From NCBI RefSeq assembly GCF_007752535.1, contig NZ_CP036431.1, forward strand, positions 1 through 64,000: 64,000 bases of DNA, written 5' to 3'. The notes under the pieces were generated by a model. It was not told the DNA's origin. It was given only the letters and a program-made list of their open reading frames with translations, and did no database searches. This DNA comes from Tautonia plasticadhaerens. GTDB taxonomy: Bacteria > Planctomycetota > Planctomycetia > Isosphaerales > Isosphaeraceae. Of the stretch, positions 17,285-26,156 are shown in pieces. Position numbers and translations under genes: made by a program. How positions within the stretch are numbered: the first letter of the stretch is position 1; each line of letters starts with the position of its first letter.

Positions 17285-17814
17285 GGCCGGCCCCCCGTGG
17301 CCGTGGCGGCCATCGCCGAGGGGTCGGACCGGCCGTGGATCGCCTCGGAGGCGAGCCGGAGCAGGTGGATCTGGTAGCCCAGCAGCAGCAGGTACAGCGC
17401 CACGAAGGCCGGGAAGAGGTGCCGGACCCGGAACCGGGTCCGGAACATCCGGTGGTGCTGGAAGACCAGCAGGACGGGGAGGCAGACGGCCGTCATCAGG
17501 TACTTGCCCAGGATGAAGGTCATCGGCCCGCGCTCGATGAGGAGGGCCATCACCGGGTTGGCCTCCTCGCAGCAGAGGTCGATGAGGATCATCGTCAGGA
17601 TGCCGTCGGTGAGCGTCAGCACCAGAAGCATCAGGATGAGGACGCCGAGCGACTCGTCGTAGCGGTCGACGAAGGAGAACGGCCCGAGGTCCCCGGCCCG
17701 GCGGTGCTGGCGGCGTCGGGCGGGCCTGGTGAGGGCGTCCCAGGGCCGGGTCGGCCGCCGTCGGCGGTCGCCGGCCCGGGGGGCCTTGCCCTCGTCTCCG
17801 GGGTGCTCGTTCAT
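17281..17814 (-). CDS. DUF5658-like membrane protein
   Basis: 177 residues. A basic N-terminal tail (~45 residues) is followed by three or four membrane helices: SLGVLILMLLVLTLTDGILTMILI, MTFILGKYLMTAVCLPVLLVF, and HLFPAFVALYLLLLGYQIHLL. The D-x-x-x-T plus EANPVMALLIERGPMTFILGKYL pattern fits DUF5658, a small integral membrane family without assigned role. Here it is embedded in the pilus/secretion operon, 25 bp from the gene before it and overlapping the prepilin peptidase after it, which suggests a part in assembly (inference). Confidence 0.65.
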   Translation of the reverse strand: MNEHPGDEGKAPRAGDRRRRPTRPWDALTRPARRRQHRRAGDLGPFSFVDRYDESLGVLILMLLVLTLTDGILTMILIDLCCEEANPVMALLIERGPMTFILGKYLMTAVCLPVLLVFQHHRMFRTRFRVRHLFPAFVALYLLLLGYQIHLLRLASEAIHGRSDPSAMAATATGGRP

Positions 17815-17839
17815 GGGCCGATCCGCTCCATCGCCTGGG

Positions 17840-18253
17840 TCACTCGAAGGGGGCCGGCGGCGAGAGGCCGAAGTCGGTCCCCACGGCGTAGGGGGTCGCC
17901 GAGACCGACCACCGGCCCGTCGCCTCGTCCATCAGGACGTAGGTCAGCGTGTAGGTCGCCGTCGAGCCCCCCTGGGCGACCTCCACGGTGCAACGATAGG
18001 TCCCGGGGGTCCCCTCGGCGCCCAGCTCCGACTCGGGGGGCACCCCGGTCTCCAGCAGGCCGACGCCGTGGGAGAGGGCGGCCAGGCTGCCCGACTGCCT
18101 CCGGGAGCGTCGGCCGAGGGCCTCCTCCACGGCGATCGTCGAGGCGCACTGGCGATTGGCCAGGCTCCAGACCATGAAGATCAGGGTCAGCTGGGCCAGG
18201 ACCGCGATCAGGGCGAGCCCGGGCCGTCGGCCGACTCGGGGCGGTCGTCTCAT
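17840..18253 (-). CDS. minor pilus/secretion component, membrane-anchored
   Basis: 137 residues from ATG 18253, overlapping the preceding pseudopilin gene by 4 bp. A basic start and one hydrophobic helix (GLALIAVLAQLTLIFMVWSLANRQ) are followed by a soluble domain ending ...DFGLSPPAPFE. The layout (short basic leader, helix, small globular domain) resembles a minor pseudopilin (GspK/PilX-like), but the leader lacks the usual G-F-T-L-x-E. ALIAVLA after PGL is a possible degenerate cleavage region. Function is inferred from position only. Confidence 0.6.
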   Translation of the reverse strand: MRRPPRVGRRPGLALIAVLAQLTLIFMVWSLANRQCASTIAVEEALGRRSRRQSGSLAALSHGVGLLETGVPPESELGAEGTPGTYRCTVEVAQGGSTATYTLTYVLMDEATGRWSVSATPYAVGTDFGLSPPAPFE

Positions 18254-18831
18254 GGCTTGCTCGCGATGAAGGTGTGGGTGCGGGTCACGTCCCGGTGCCG
18301 GAAGCTCAGGTCGATCCGGAGCCGACGGCCGGTGCCGTCGGGGTCGGGGTCGACGGCCATCGCCAGGACGTCGCCGGCGACGGCGGTGGTCGTGCCGGTG
18401 GCCTGGTCCCAGCGGAGCAGGGCCCCGTCGTCGACCTGGTAGACGACCCGGTAGTCGGACAGGTCGTAGGAGGCGAGGCCGTCGGTCGGGCTGTTGTCGA
18501 AGCAGATCTCCAGGTCGGTGCCGTCGGTGGTCCGCCAGCCGACGAAGGCGAAGTCGGCCGCCTCGCCGAGCCGGCCGATCGGCACCGGCAGCGAGCCGCC
18601 GAGGTCGGCCCGGAGGGAGGCGGCGGCCATGATCGCCTCCCGGGCCAGCCGCCCCCGGCGGTAGGACTCGACCGCCGGCACGCCGAAGGCGGCCCAGGTG
18701 GAGGCGAGCAGGACGCCGAGCAGGCCGGTGAGCACGACGGCGCAGGCCATCTCCACCAGGGTGAAGCCCCCCCGGCGTCGGTGCCGGGGGATCGGTCCCG
18801 GTCGCGTCCTCGGTCGGGGTCGCCTCCCCAT
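18250..18831 (-). CDS. minor pseudopilin (GspJ/GspI-like)
   Basis: 193 residues from ATG 18831. A basic leader ends in RRRGGFTLVEMACAVVLTGLLGVLLASTW, a textbook prepilin cleavage site with Glu5 and a hydrophobic helix. The rest is a beta-rich globular domain (ADFAFVGWRTTDGTDLEICFDNS). Size suits a minor pseudopilin of a type II secretion system, which would sit at the tip of the pseudopilus. Fourth of four prepilin-type proteins in the cluster; overlaps the next gene by 4 bp. Confidence 0.8.
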   Translation of the reverse strand: MGRRPRPRTRPGPIPRHRRRGGFTLVEMACAVVLTGLLGVLLASTWAAFGVPAVESYRRGRLAREAIMAAASLRADLGGSLPVPIGRLGEAADFAFVGWRTTDGTDLEICFDNSPTDGLASYDLSDYRVVYQVDDGALLRWDQATGTTTAVAGDVLAMAVDPDPDGTGRRLRIDLSFRHRDVTRTHTFIASKP

Positions 18832-18986
18832 GGTCGGTCCTCCGCCCGGCCCGGGGCCCGGGGGACCTGCCCGGCGAGCACCCCAACGGCCGCCCGCCGC
18901 CGCGGAGGCCGCCTGCACCCCCGGCTCTTCGGAGCCGGGCCTCCCGGCCGCCGATCGCCCCATCGCCCCCCCCCTCCCCGGCTCGA

Positions 18987-19475
18987 TCAGCGGAACCCCG
19001 GCCGGACGACCCGCCCGCCGGTGTCGACGACCTCGCCGGTGACGACCCCCGCCGCGTCGATCGCCAGGATGCCGCTGAAGCTGGTCCCGGACGCCCGGGC
19101 GGCGACCGCGTCGAAGGTGCCGTCGTTGTTGCTGTCGATCTCGTAGACGTAGGCGGGGTCGTTGTACATGGTGAAGGTCTTCCCGCCTCCCAGGACCTGG
19201 ATCTCGCCGGCCTGCAGGACCCCCAGGGCGACCAGGTGGTCCGGGTCCGACGTGCTCGCCCGATTCTCCAGGTAGTAGAGCCGCTCGGCCGCCCAGAGGG
19301 TCCGCAGGTTGGCCGCCGCCAGGTCGGCCCTCGCCTGCTCGACCGAGGTGCGGTAGGAGGGGATGGCCATGGCGGCGAAGACGCCGATCAGGAGGGCCAC
19401 GATCATCACCTCGACGAGGGTCGTCCCCGGGCGGCCCGCCCCGGGCCCGTCGCGTCGGCCGGGAGTCGGTCTCAT
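18987..19475 (-). CDS. prepilin / pseudopilin
   Basis: 162 residues. RPGTTLVEVMIVALLIGVFAAMAIPSYRTSVEQARADLAAANLRTLWAAERLYYLE is a class III prepilin N terminus with Glu5. The -1 residue is Gly and the usual Phe at +1 is Thr. The globular part contains YNDPAYVYEIDSNNDGTFDAVA, a possible Asp-rich calcium loop (DSNNDGTFD) as in GspG. It overlaps the GspF gene by 4 bp and would be co-translated with it. Confidence 0.8.
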   Translation of the reverse strand: MRPTPGRRDGPGAGRPGTTLVEVMIVALLIGVFAAMAIPSYRTSVEQARADLAAANLRTLWAAERLYYLENRASTSDPDHLVALGVLQAGEIQVLGGGKTFTMYNDPAYVYEIDSNNDGTFDAVAARASGTSFSGILAIDAAGVVTGEVVDTGGRVVRPGFR

Positions 19476-20566
19476 TTGACGCCGCCGGACATGTTGAACA
19501 TGGGGAGGTAGATCGACAGCATCATCACGGCGATCGCCGCGCCCATGCCGACGACGATGAGCGGCTCCATCGCCTTGGAGACCTTGGCGATGAGCGACTC
19601 CACCTTCTCTCTATAGTAGGGCGCGACCCGCTCCATGACGGCGGCGAGCTGGCCCGATTCCTCCCCGGTGCGGACCATGTTGACGATCATCCCGGTGAAC
19701 AGCCCGCTCTCCTCGATCGCCGAGGCCAGCGACTGGCCCGAGGCCACCCGGCGGCGGGCCTGCTCCAGGGCGTCCCGGTAGTGGGGGTTGCTGCCGAGGA
19801 TGCCCCGGAGCGTGTCCAGGGTCTCCAGCATCGGCACCCCGCTCTTGAGCAGCAGCGCCAGGTTGGAGGCGAAGCGGTACATCGTCGACTGCACGAGCAG
19901 GTCGCCGGCCGTCGGCAGGACCATGATCACGCCCAGGACCCGGCGCTTGCCGTCGTCGGTCCGGTAGTAGCGCCGGGAGAGGTAGGCGGCGACGCCGGCC
20001 CCCAGGACGATGTAGAGCCCGTAATGGACGACGAACTGCGAGGCGTTGATGACGAACTGGGTGATCTCGGGCAGCTCCGCCCCCATCTCCTTGAACATCC
20101 GGTCGAAGGTGGGGACCACGAAGCGGAGCATGGCCGCGATGGCCAGCGTGGCGACGCAGAGCAGGACGACCGGGTAGAACATGGCCCCCCGCATCTTCCG
20201 CCTCGCCTCCCGGGCCTCCTGGACCTGGGCGCTGAGCTCGCGGAGCACCTCGGCCATCCGGCCGGTGACCTCCCCGGTGCGGATCATCTCGATCCAGGAA
20301 TACTCGAACGCCTCCGGGTAGTTGGCCGCCGCGGAGTGGAACGAGCTGCCGGCCGAGAGCCGGGCGGCGATCTCGCCGAGGATCTGGCGGAGCCGGAGGC
20401 TCTCGGCCTGCTCGGCCCCCATCTGGATCGCCTGCAGCAGCGGCGTGCCGGCGGCGACCAGCGTCGCCAGCTGCTGGAAGAAGGCGAGGATGTCGTCGAT
20501 GCCCAGCTTCTTGCGGGGCTTGGTCGACACCCGGGCGTTGGCCGTCACCCACTCTTCGAAGACCAT
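19472..20566 (-). CDS. gspF: GspF/PilC inner-membrane platform protein
   Basis: 364 residues with the two T2SSF domains (about 25-145 and 225-345) and three membrane helices (VVLLCVATLAIAAMLRFVVP, VVHYGLYIVLGAGVAAYL, IVVGMGAAIAVMMLSIYLPMF). Conserved boxes LLQAIQMGAEQAES, FHSAAANYPEAFEYSWIEMIRTGEVTGRM and LALLLKSGVPMLETLDTL are visible. It is the rotor/platform on which the GspE ATPase acts. It lies 19 bp downstream of the ATPase gene. Confidence 0.92.
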   Translation of the reverse strand: MVFEEWVTANARVSTKPRKKLGIDDILAFFQQLATLVAAGTPLLQAIQMGAEQAESLRLRQILGEIAARLSAGSSFHSAAANYPEAFEYSWIEMIRTGEVTGRMAEVLRELSAQVQEAREARRKMRGAMFYPVVLLCVATLAIAAMLRFVVPTFDRMFKEMGAELPEITQFVINASQFVVHYGLYIVLGAGVAAYLSRRYYRTDDGKRRVLGVIMVLPTAGDLLVQSTMYRFASNLALLLKSGVPMLETLDTLRGILGSNPHYRDALEQARRRVASGQSLASAIEESGLFTGMIVNMVRTGEESGQLAAVMERVAPYYREKVESLIAKVSKAMEPLIVVGMGAAIAVMMLSIYLPMFNMSGGVK

Positions 20567-20585
20567 GGTCGTCCCCCGGGGTCGT

Positions 20586-22313
20586 TCACTCGTCGCCGGC
20601 CATCGCCACGCTCAGCGCCGCCTCGAGGCTGGTCATCCCGCGACGGGCCTTCTCGACGGCGTCGTGCACCAGCAGGTCGACCCCCTGCGAGCGGACGTAC
20701 GACCGCAGCTCCGGCAGGGCCGTCCGGGCCTGGATCAGGTCGGCCAGGCCCGGGGTGACCCGGATCACCTCGAAGACGCCGATCCGGCCGAAGTAGCCGG
20801 CGCCCCGGCACTGGTCGCAGCCGACCGGCCGGTAGAGCGGCTGGCCCGGCTCCAGGCCGTAGCGCCGGGCCGTCTCCGGGTCGCACTCGTAGGGCGCCTT
20901 GCACGACGGGCAGAGCCGACGGACCAGCCGCTGGGCCTGCAGGAGCCGGAGCGTCGAGGCCAGCATGAACGGCTCCAGCTCCATGTCCTGGAGCCGGCTG
21001 ATCGAGGACAGCGCGTCGTTGGTGTGCAGGGTCGAGAGGACGAGGTGCCCGGTGAGGGCCGCCCTCATGCAGATCTGGGCCGTCTCCGGGTCCCGGACCT
21101 CCCCCACCATGATGATGTCGGGGTCCTGCCGCAGGAAGGCCCGCAGGGCGGTGGCGAACGTCAGGTTGATGAGCGGCTTCATCTGCACCTGATTGAGGCC
21201 CTTGAACTTGTACTCGACCGGGTCCTCGGCGGTGCAGATGTTGGTGGTCGGCTCGTTCAGCAGGTTCAGGCAGGTGTAGAGGGTGGTCGACTTGCCCGAG
21301 CCGGTCGGCCCGGTCACCAGGATCAGGCCGTGGGGCTGGCGGATCGCCTCGGTGATGTCGGCCGCCTGCCGGGGGGAGAGGCCCAGGCCCTTCAGGTCCA
21401 GCGGGATCGCCGTCTTGTCCAGCAGCCGGATGACCATCTTCTCGCCGTAGACGGTGGGCATCGTGTTGACGCGGAGGTCGATCCGGCGGTCGCCGCTCTT
21501 CAGGGCGATGGCGCCGTCCTGCGGCACCCGCTTCTCGGCGATGTCCATGCGGCCGAGGATCTTCAGCCGGGAGACGATCGTGATGAAGACCTGGCGGTTG
21601 AGGACCTGGTACTCCTGCAGGCTGCCGTCGACCCGCATCCGGATCTTGCAGGCGTCCTCGAACGGCTCGAAGTGGATGTCGCTGGCCCCCGATCGGATCG
21701 AGTGCTCGAGGATCTGGTTGACCATCCGGATGACCCGGCCGTCCCGGCCCGGCGGCGGCGCCTCGTCGAGCACGAGCGTGCCGGCCCGGTCCTCCTCCTC
21801 GGCCAGGTCGCCGTCGAGGTCGGCCTGCTCGAAGCTCTCGGCGTCGGGGCTGAAGGCGGCGGCCGACCGGGTGGAGCGGAAGAGGTCCTCGATGAGCTGC
21901 TCGACGACCGAGAGCGGCGCGATCAGCGGCCGGACCCGGAGGCCGGTCAGCAGCTGGACCTCGTCGATGACCAGCATCTCCCGGGGGGTGATGAAGGCCA
22001 GGTCGAGCTGGTCCCCCCGGGTCGCCACCGGGGCGATCATCTGGTCCCGGCAGAGCTTCTCGGTCAGCAGCCGGGCCAGTTCCGGGTCGGGGGCGGGGAC
22101 CTCGGGGCCGGGGTCGTGGAGCGGCACGCCGAGGTAGTCGGCGTAGGCCCGGGCCACGTCGACGTCGGCGACCACGCCGGCGGCGATCAGGGCGCGCTCG
22201 GTCACCTCGCCCCCCCGGACCCGGACCTCCCGGAGGCCCTCGGGGGTCAGGACGCCGCGCTGCATCAGTAGCTCGATCAGCAGCGCGCGGTCGTCGGCCA
22301 CGGTCGCGTTCAT
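20586..22313 (-). CDS. gspE: GspE/PilB assembly ATPase
   Basis: 575 residues: an N-terminal GspE-N (MshEN-like) domain (residues ~30-160), a central N2 domain, and the C-terminal RecA-like ATPase with Walker A GPTGSGKSTT (~residue 336), Asp box CTAEDPVEYKF, Walker B DPDIIMVGEVRDPETA and His box TGHLVLSTLHTNDA. A tetracysteine zinc site (CPSC ... CDQC, ~467-500) is present. It powers pseudopilus/pilus extension at the cytoplasmic face. Overlaps the PilP-like gene by 4 bp. No PilT-type retraction ATPase is visible, which favours a secretion or non-retracting machine. Confidence 0.93.
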   Translation of the reverse strand: MNATVADDRALLIELLMQRGVLTPEGLREVRVRGGEVTERALIAAGVVADVDVARAYADYLGVPLHDPGPEVPAPDPELARLLTEKLCRDQMIAPVATRGDQLDLAFITPREMLVIDEVQLLTGLRVRPLIAPLSVVEQLIEDLFRSTRSAAAFSPDAESFEQADLDGDLAEEEDRAGTLVLDEAPPPGRDGRVIRMVNQILEHSIRSGASDIHFEPFEDACKIRMRVDGSLQEYQVLNRQVFITIVSRLKILGRMDIAEKRVPQDGAIALKSGDRRIDLRVNTMPTVYGEKMVIRLLDKTAIPLDLKGLGLSPRQAADITEAIRQPHGLILVTGPTGSGKSTTLYTCLNLLNEPTTNICTAEDPVEYKFKGLNQVQMKPLINLTFATALRAFLRQDPDIIMVGEVRDPETAQICMRAALTGHLVLSTLHTNDALSSISRLQDMELEPFMLASTLRLLQAQRLVRRLCPSCKAPYECDPETARRYGLEPGQPLYRPVGCDQCRGAGYFGRIGVFEVIRVTPGLADLIQARTALPELRSYVRSQGVDLLVHDAVEKARRGMTSLEAALSVAMAGDE

Positions 22314-23128
22314 CGGCCTTCCCCCCCCCCGAGCCCCGCGTCGATCGCCGCCGAAGACCGGCCCGGCGCCCCGGGCGGGGAGACCAGCAGGTCCAGCAGC
22401 GACCGGTAGGCCCCCGGCACGGTACCGCCCGACCGGGCGGCCACCTCCTCCAGCAGGCTCGGCCCCGGCAGGTGGACGCCGGCGGCGGCCAGCACCTGCC
22501 GGGCGTCGTCCAGGCCGTGGCCGATCCGCCCGGCGATCCCCGTCGCCGGCCCATCACCGGGCGCGTCCGCCGGGGCGTCGGCGGGCCGAGGGGCCCGGCC
22601 GGACATCTCCACGACCAGCGGGCCGGGCAGCCCGGGGCGGTCGAGCAGCACGCGGCCCGGCTCGATCCGGTCGACCGTCCAGCGGGCGCCCCCGACCTCG
22701 ATCCGCTCCCCCTGCCGGTAGACCCGGCCGTCGATGATCGCCGCCCGCCTCGGGCCGGAGACCATCGTGGCCCCCAGGGTGAAGGGCGCCGGCGGCCCGT
22801 CCGGCGGCCCGGCCTTCGCCGCGGCCGTCGCGGGCCCGCCGTCGCCGTCGCCGTCGAGGCCCGATGCGCTCCCGGCGGCCCCCGGGGCGGCGTCCGGCGT
22901 CCCGGCGATCGTCGGCGGCGGGGGATCGGCCCCGGGCGGCAGGAACGGATTGCGATCGACGGGGGGCTCGAAGGTCGGCTTCAGCCAGCTGGCGTCGATC
23001 TTCGGCAGCTGGGGGGTCGGCGGCATCGGCGGCGGCTCCGGCATGACGTAGGGCCGGACGCAGTAGCCGACCGCCGCCAGGAAGGCGCCGAGCGGCCAGA
23101 GCTTGGCCATCGGGTTGGGGTTGGTCAT
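22310..23128 (-). CDS. PilP/GspC-like inner-membrane protein
   Basis: 272 residues. A single N-terminal helix (LWPLGAFLAAVGYCVRPYV) is followed by a Pro-rich linker. A small beta domain then spans residues ~115-170 (FTLGATMVSGPRRAAIIDGRVYRQGERI, WTVDRIEPGRVLLDR), the pattern of the PilP/GspC homology-region domain that contacts the secretin N0 domain. A variable Ala/Gly-rich tail follows. The position between PilO and GspE genes and the 4-bp overlap with the latter support this role; homology is by pattern only. Confidence 0.7.
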   Translation of the reverse strand: MTNPNPMAKLWPLGAFLAAVGYCVRPYVMPEPPPMPPTPQLPKIDASWLKPTFEPPVDRNPFLPPGADPPPPTIAGTPDAAPGAAGSASGLDGDGDGGPATAAAKAGPPDGPPAPFTLGATMVSGPRRAAIIDGRVYRQGERIEVGGARWTVDRIEPGRVLLDRPGLPGPLVVEMSGRAPRPADAPADAPGDGPATGIAGRIGHGLDDARQVLAAAGVHLPGPSLLEEVAARSGGTVPGAYRSLLDLLVSPPGAPGRSSAAIDAGLGGGEGR

Positions 23129-23134
23129 CTCGGC

Positions 23135-23689
23135 TCAGCCCTCGATTCCCAGCAGCATCAGTTGCATCTCGTTGGTGGTCGCCCCCGCCGAGGCCGCCCG
23201 GCCGGTCACCGCCCGGGAGACGACCCGGACCGAGTCGACCCGGATCATCCGGGGGGAGCCCTCCAGCCATCGGAGGAACCGCTCCAGATCCGGGTACGGG
23301 CCCTCGATCACCATCCGGTGCACGGCCGCCCGGTACGGGCCGACCTTGGCCGGGGGCCTCGGCTCCAGCGAGATCAGCTTGATCGGGAACTGGCGGACCC
23401 CCCCCATCAGGAACGGGATCCAGGCGTCCCCCTCCTCCGGCTCGGGCAGCAGGCCGGCGTAGCGCCTCGCCTGGGCCCGCAGCTCGTCCACCTCCCGGGC
23501 CAGTTCCAGCCGCTCCCGCTCGGCGGCGACCCGCTCCTCGTCGTCGACGATCGCCTTGTGCAGCGGCGTGTAGGCGGCCCCGTACCAGGCGGCCAGCAGC
23601 ACCCCGTTGAGGGCCATGCCCAGCCGGGTCGGCTGGTGCAGCAGCTTGCGGAGCCTGGCCCTCGGGCCGGCGGCGTTGGGCTCGATCAT
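23135..23689 (-). CDS. PilO/GspM-like inner-membrane protein
   Basis: 184 residues: one helix (LGMALNGVLLAAWYGAAYTPL), a coiled coil (DDEERVAAERERLELAREVDELRAQARRY, residues ~48-78), and a ferredoxin-like domain (PYRAAVHRMVIEGPYPDLERFLRWLEGSPRMIRVDSV). This is the PilO layout. PilO pairs with PilN to align the cytoplasmic ATPase ring with the secretin. It lies 6 bp before the PilP-like gene. Confidence 0.8.
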   Translation of the reverse strand: MIEPNAAGPRARLRKLLHQPTRLGMALNGVLLAAWYGAAYTPLHKAIVDDEERVAAERERLELAREVDELRAQARRYAGLLPEPEEGDAWIPFLMGGVRQFPIKLISLEPRPPAKVGPYRAAVHRMVIEGPYPDLERFLRWLEGSPRMIRVDSVRVVSRAVTGRAASAGATTNEMQLMLLGIEG

Positions 23690-23721
23690 GGCGCATCACC
23701 CCCGACTTCTTCGCCGGTCGG

Positions 23722-25203
23722 TCAGTTCTTCTCGGGCAGGCAGAGCACGGTGAAGGAGGCCGACGGCACCTTGCTCGGCCCGGAGGCCCCCCAGCGCAGG
23801 CCGGCCATGCTGACGTCCGGCAACGCCTCGCTCAGCACCGGGCTGTCCCGGAGCGTGTCGACCAGCCCCTCGACCTCCGGCGAGATCGCCCCGCCGCTCG
23901 GGATCGGCGCGTCGACGGCCAGCACGAGCGACCGCTTCGAGTTCTTGTTCGACTTGCCCGGCTCGGTGAACTCCGCGTTGGCGTCGATGTTCGTGACCGT
24001 CATCCCCGAGGGCAGCCGGGCCGCCACCTCCCGGACGCAGTCGGTCCAGAGGATCCGGGTCGACAGGTAGTGCTCGATGGCCGAGGCCCGGTTCATCAGC
24101 TCGGTCTGCTCCTTGCGCAGGTCCTTGGCGCCGAGGTCCTGCAGCCATCGGAACTCCGTCTGCTCGACCCGCAGGGCCGCGTACGACTGCTCCAGGCGGC
24201 TGCGGTGGTCGAACATCATCAGCGTGGCCGTCGTCAGGGTGACCGCCTGGGCGCAGAGCTGGCCCCAGGGGATCAGGCTGAGCACCGGCTCCGGCGGCCT
24301 GAGGTGCCGGGCCAGGTTGAAGGTCGCCTCCTGGGACTGGCAGCCCAGGGCCAGCCCCGAGGCGATCTCCGCCGCCTCGTAGCCCGGCCCGGGGTGCCGG
24401 GAGACCCGGGCCGGGACCCCCGCCCAGGAGGCCGGGTCGTCCACCCCCTGCAGGTCCGGCCTCCCGTGGATCATCACCGCCGCCGGGGCCGCGTCGGCGC
24501 CGTAGACGCGGTAGCTGTTGGCGATGAACCGATAGGTCGACAGGACCGCCTTGGCCTCCGTCCCCGGCTCCAGGGTGAAGTAGCGCCACATCAGCGGGGT
24601 GTCGGCCGCGGTGAGGACCGCCAGGGCGTGCTCCTTGCCCAGGAACACCCGGAGGGCCGTCGGGCAGCGCCGGGGCGTCTTGTGCCGGGCCACCGCCGTC
24701 CGGAGCAGGCCGCAGGGGGCCGGCTCGACCTGGTGGGGCCGCACGCCGCAGTCCTCCAGCGCCTCGAGGGTCGGCGCCATCGCCTTCTTGCGGCAGGCGG
24801 CCACGCTGGCCAGCGGCCGCCGGCCCGGCTGCCATCGGATCGCGTCGACCTCCATGTGGTCGATGTTCAGGTTGGCCGACTGGAGGATCTCGTGCAGCAG
24901 GACCTGGGGGGACTGGTCCTCGGCCGCCCGCTGCCCCTGCACCGGCCGGGTCGAGAAGAAGACCCCCATGCCGGGCATCCCCACGGCGATCGGCACCCGT
25001 CGCCACTCCCGGCCGGCCCGGAGCGGCTCGATCAGCCGGCGGATCGCCGCCGTCGGCGACCCCGGATCCCTCGGCTCGACCCGGCGGTCGACCTCCACCG
25101 GGCCGAGCGGCGTGAAGGCCATCCGGCAGAGGGCGACCTCGCGGTCGCCGACGTGCAGGCCGATGGCCCTCCGCCTCGGGAACTTCGCCAGCATCGCCTT
25201 CAT
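23722..25203 (-). CDS. PilM-PilN fusion (GspL-like) protein
   Basis: 493 residues. The N-terminal two thirds are an actin-like PilM/GspL fold (RRAIGLHVGDREVALCRM, PQVLLHEILQSANLNIDHMEVDA, FIANSYRVYGADAAPAAVMIHGR, EIASGLALGCQ). At ~325 a hydrophobic helix (AQAVTLTTATLMMF) leads into a coiled coil and a C-terminal PilN-like ferredoxin domain (ILWTDCVREVAARLPSGMTVTNIDA...). In type IV pilus systems these are two genes; GspL of type II systems is the fused form. Starts at ATG 25203 and is followed after 32 bp by the PilO-like gene. A strong hairpin at 25271-25309 separates it from the prepilin genes upstream. Confidence 0.82.
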   Translation of the reverse strand: MKAMLAKFPRRRAIGLHVGDREVALCRMAFTPLGPVEVDRRVEPRDPGSPTAAIRRLIEPLRAGREWRRVPIAVGMPGMGVFFSTRPVQGQRAAEDQSPQVLLHEILQSANLNIDHMEVDAIRWQPGRRPLASVAACRKKAMAPTLEALEDCGVRPHQVEPAPCGLLRTAVARHKTPRRCPTALRVFLGKEHALAVLTAADTPLMWRYFTLEPGTEAKAVLSTYRFIANSYRVYGADAAPAAVMIHGRPDLQGVDDPASWAGVPARVSRHPGPGYEAAEIASGLALGCQSQEATFNLARHLRPPEPVLSLIPWGQLCAQAVTLTTATLMMFDHRSRLEQSYAALRVEQTEFRWLQDLGAKDLRKEQTELMNRASAIEHYLSTRILWTDCVREVAARLPSGMTVTNIDANAEFTEPGKSNKNSKRSLVLAVDAPIPSGGAISPEVEGLVDTLRDSPVLSEALPDVSMAGLRWGASGPSKVPSASFTVLCLPEKN

Positions 25204-25270
25204 CGGGGGGGCCTCGGGTCGGGTCGATTCGATTCGAGGGGTGGGAGGCGGCCGGGCGGGCCGGTCAGCG

Positions 25271-25309
25271 GACGAGGCCCGGCGCCCGGGTCGGGCGCCG
25301 GGCCTCGTC
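25271..25309 (-). terminator. hairpin downstream of prepilin gene
   Basis: Perfect 18-bp stem (25271-25288 with 25292-25309) and 3-nt loop, between the prepilin stop (25402) and the PilMN start (25203). It probably lets most transcripts from the strongly needed prepilin genes stop here, with read-through for the machine genes. Confidence 0.75.
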
Positions 25310-25401
25310 GGGAGGTCCGCGACGTCTGGTCGCCGTCCCGGCCCCCGGCCGGCCGACGCCCCGATCGGGCGGGCCGGCCGGGCGTCCGCGCCGGATCGCG
25401 A

Positions 25402-25860
25402 TCAGGTGGTGCTGCCGCCGATCGGGTTGATCTCGGCGTCGATGGTGCTGTTGACGGCGTCGTAGCCCTGGTCGGTGAAGGTCACCTCGTACGCCCCGTA
25501 GCCGGCCGACGAGCCGGAGCGCGTCAGCGTCAGGGTCCACGAGTCCTCCAGGTCGGAGGTGCCGCCGGGGCCGATCGTGCCGATGCTGAAGTACTTGGGC
25601 GTGGGGGCCTGGATGTCCAGGTCGCCCTGGTCGCTGGCGTAGGTGCCCTCGCGGGCGTGATACCGCTCCTGGGCCGTGCGGACGGCGCTCAGGTAGGAGA
25701 AGGCCTCGGCGGCCTTGGACCGCTCGACGGACTGGAGGAAGCGCGGGACGCCGAAGGCGGCCAGCACGCCGATGATCACGACGACCACCGCCAGCTCCAC
25801 CAGCGTGAAGCCCCGCCGGGGCTTCGAGACGGATCGACGTGTCTGCTGCTGCTGCTGCAT
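25402..25860 (-). CDS. major prepilin / pseudopilin (GspG-like), copy 1
   Basis: 152 residues from ATG 25860 (GAGGGGTG upstream; a GTG at 25869 would add three residues). The leader MQQQQQTRRSVSKPRRG is cleaved before FTLVELAVVVVIIGVLAAFGVPRFLQSVERSKAAEAF, with Glu5. The mature part ends INPIGGSTT. Nearly identical to copy 2 in the N-terminal helix and the C-terminal third (LTLTRSGSSAGYGAYEVT...TIDAEINPIGGSTT); differences cluster at 98-125. Presumed main subunit of the (pseudo)pilus. Confidence 0.9.
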   Translation of the reverse strand: MQQQQQTRRSVSKPRRGFTLVELAVVVVIIGVLAAFGVPRFLQSVERSKAAEAFSYLSAVRTAQERYHAREGTYASDQGDLDIQAPTPKYFSIGTIGPGGTSDLEDSWTLTLTRSGSSAGYGAYEVTFTDQGYDAVNSTIDAEINPIGGSTT

Positions 25861-26098
25861 CGAACTCACCCCTCATCTCATTGAGAACCCCCGGCACCCC
25901 GCGACGCCGCCGCCCCCGGGTCTCCCTCCCGATGGCGGACGGGGCACCCGATCCCGGGGACTCCGGCCCGATGGCCCGACCCGCTCGTGCCGTTCGAACG
26001 CCGATGCCGGATCCCGGGGCCCGCCGCGGCTTGCCGTCGGTCATCCCGGCGAGGCGAGGGGGGCCACCTCGCCGATCCCCGGAGAGGGCCGCCCCGAC

Positions 26099-26136
26099 GC
26101 CCGGCCGGCCGACGACGGGGCGTCGGCCGGCCGGGC
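26099..26136 (-). terminator. hairpin downstream of prepilin copy 2
   Basis: Perfect 16-bp stem (26099-26114 with 26121-26136) and 6-nt loop, 20 bp past the stop of the gene at 26157. Each prepilin copy thus has its own terminator. Confidence 0.75.
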
Positions 26137-26156
26137 GATCTCGCGGCGGGCTGGGA

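Noticed and set aside
20322-22271. Long plus-strand open frame opposite the GspE and GspF genes
   Set aside because: Low-complexity composition and no motif; the minus strand has textbook ATPase and platform genes.
24070-25884. Plus-strand open frame opposite PilMN and prepilin
   Set aside because: Shadow of the minus-strand genes, Arg/Gly/Asp-rich without motif.
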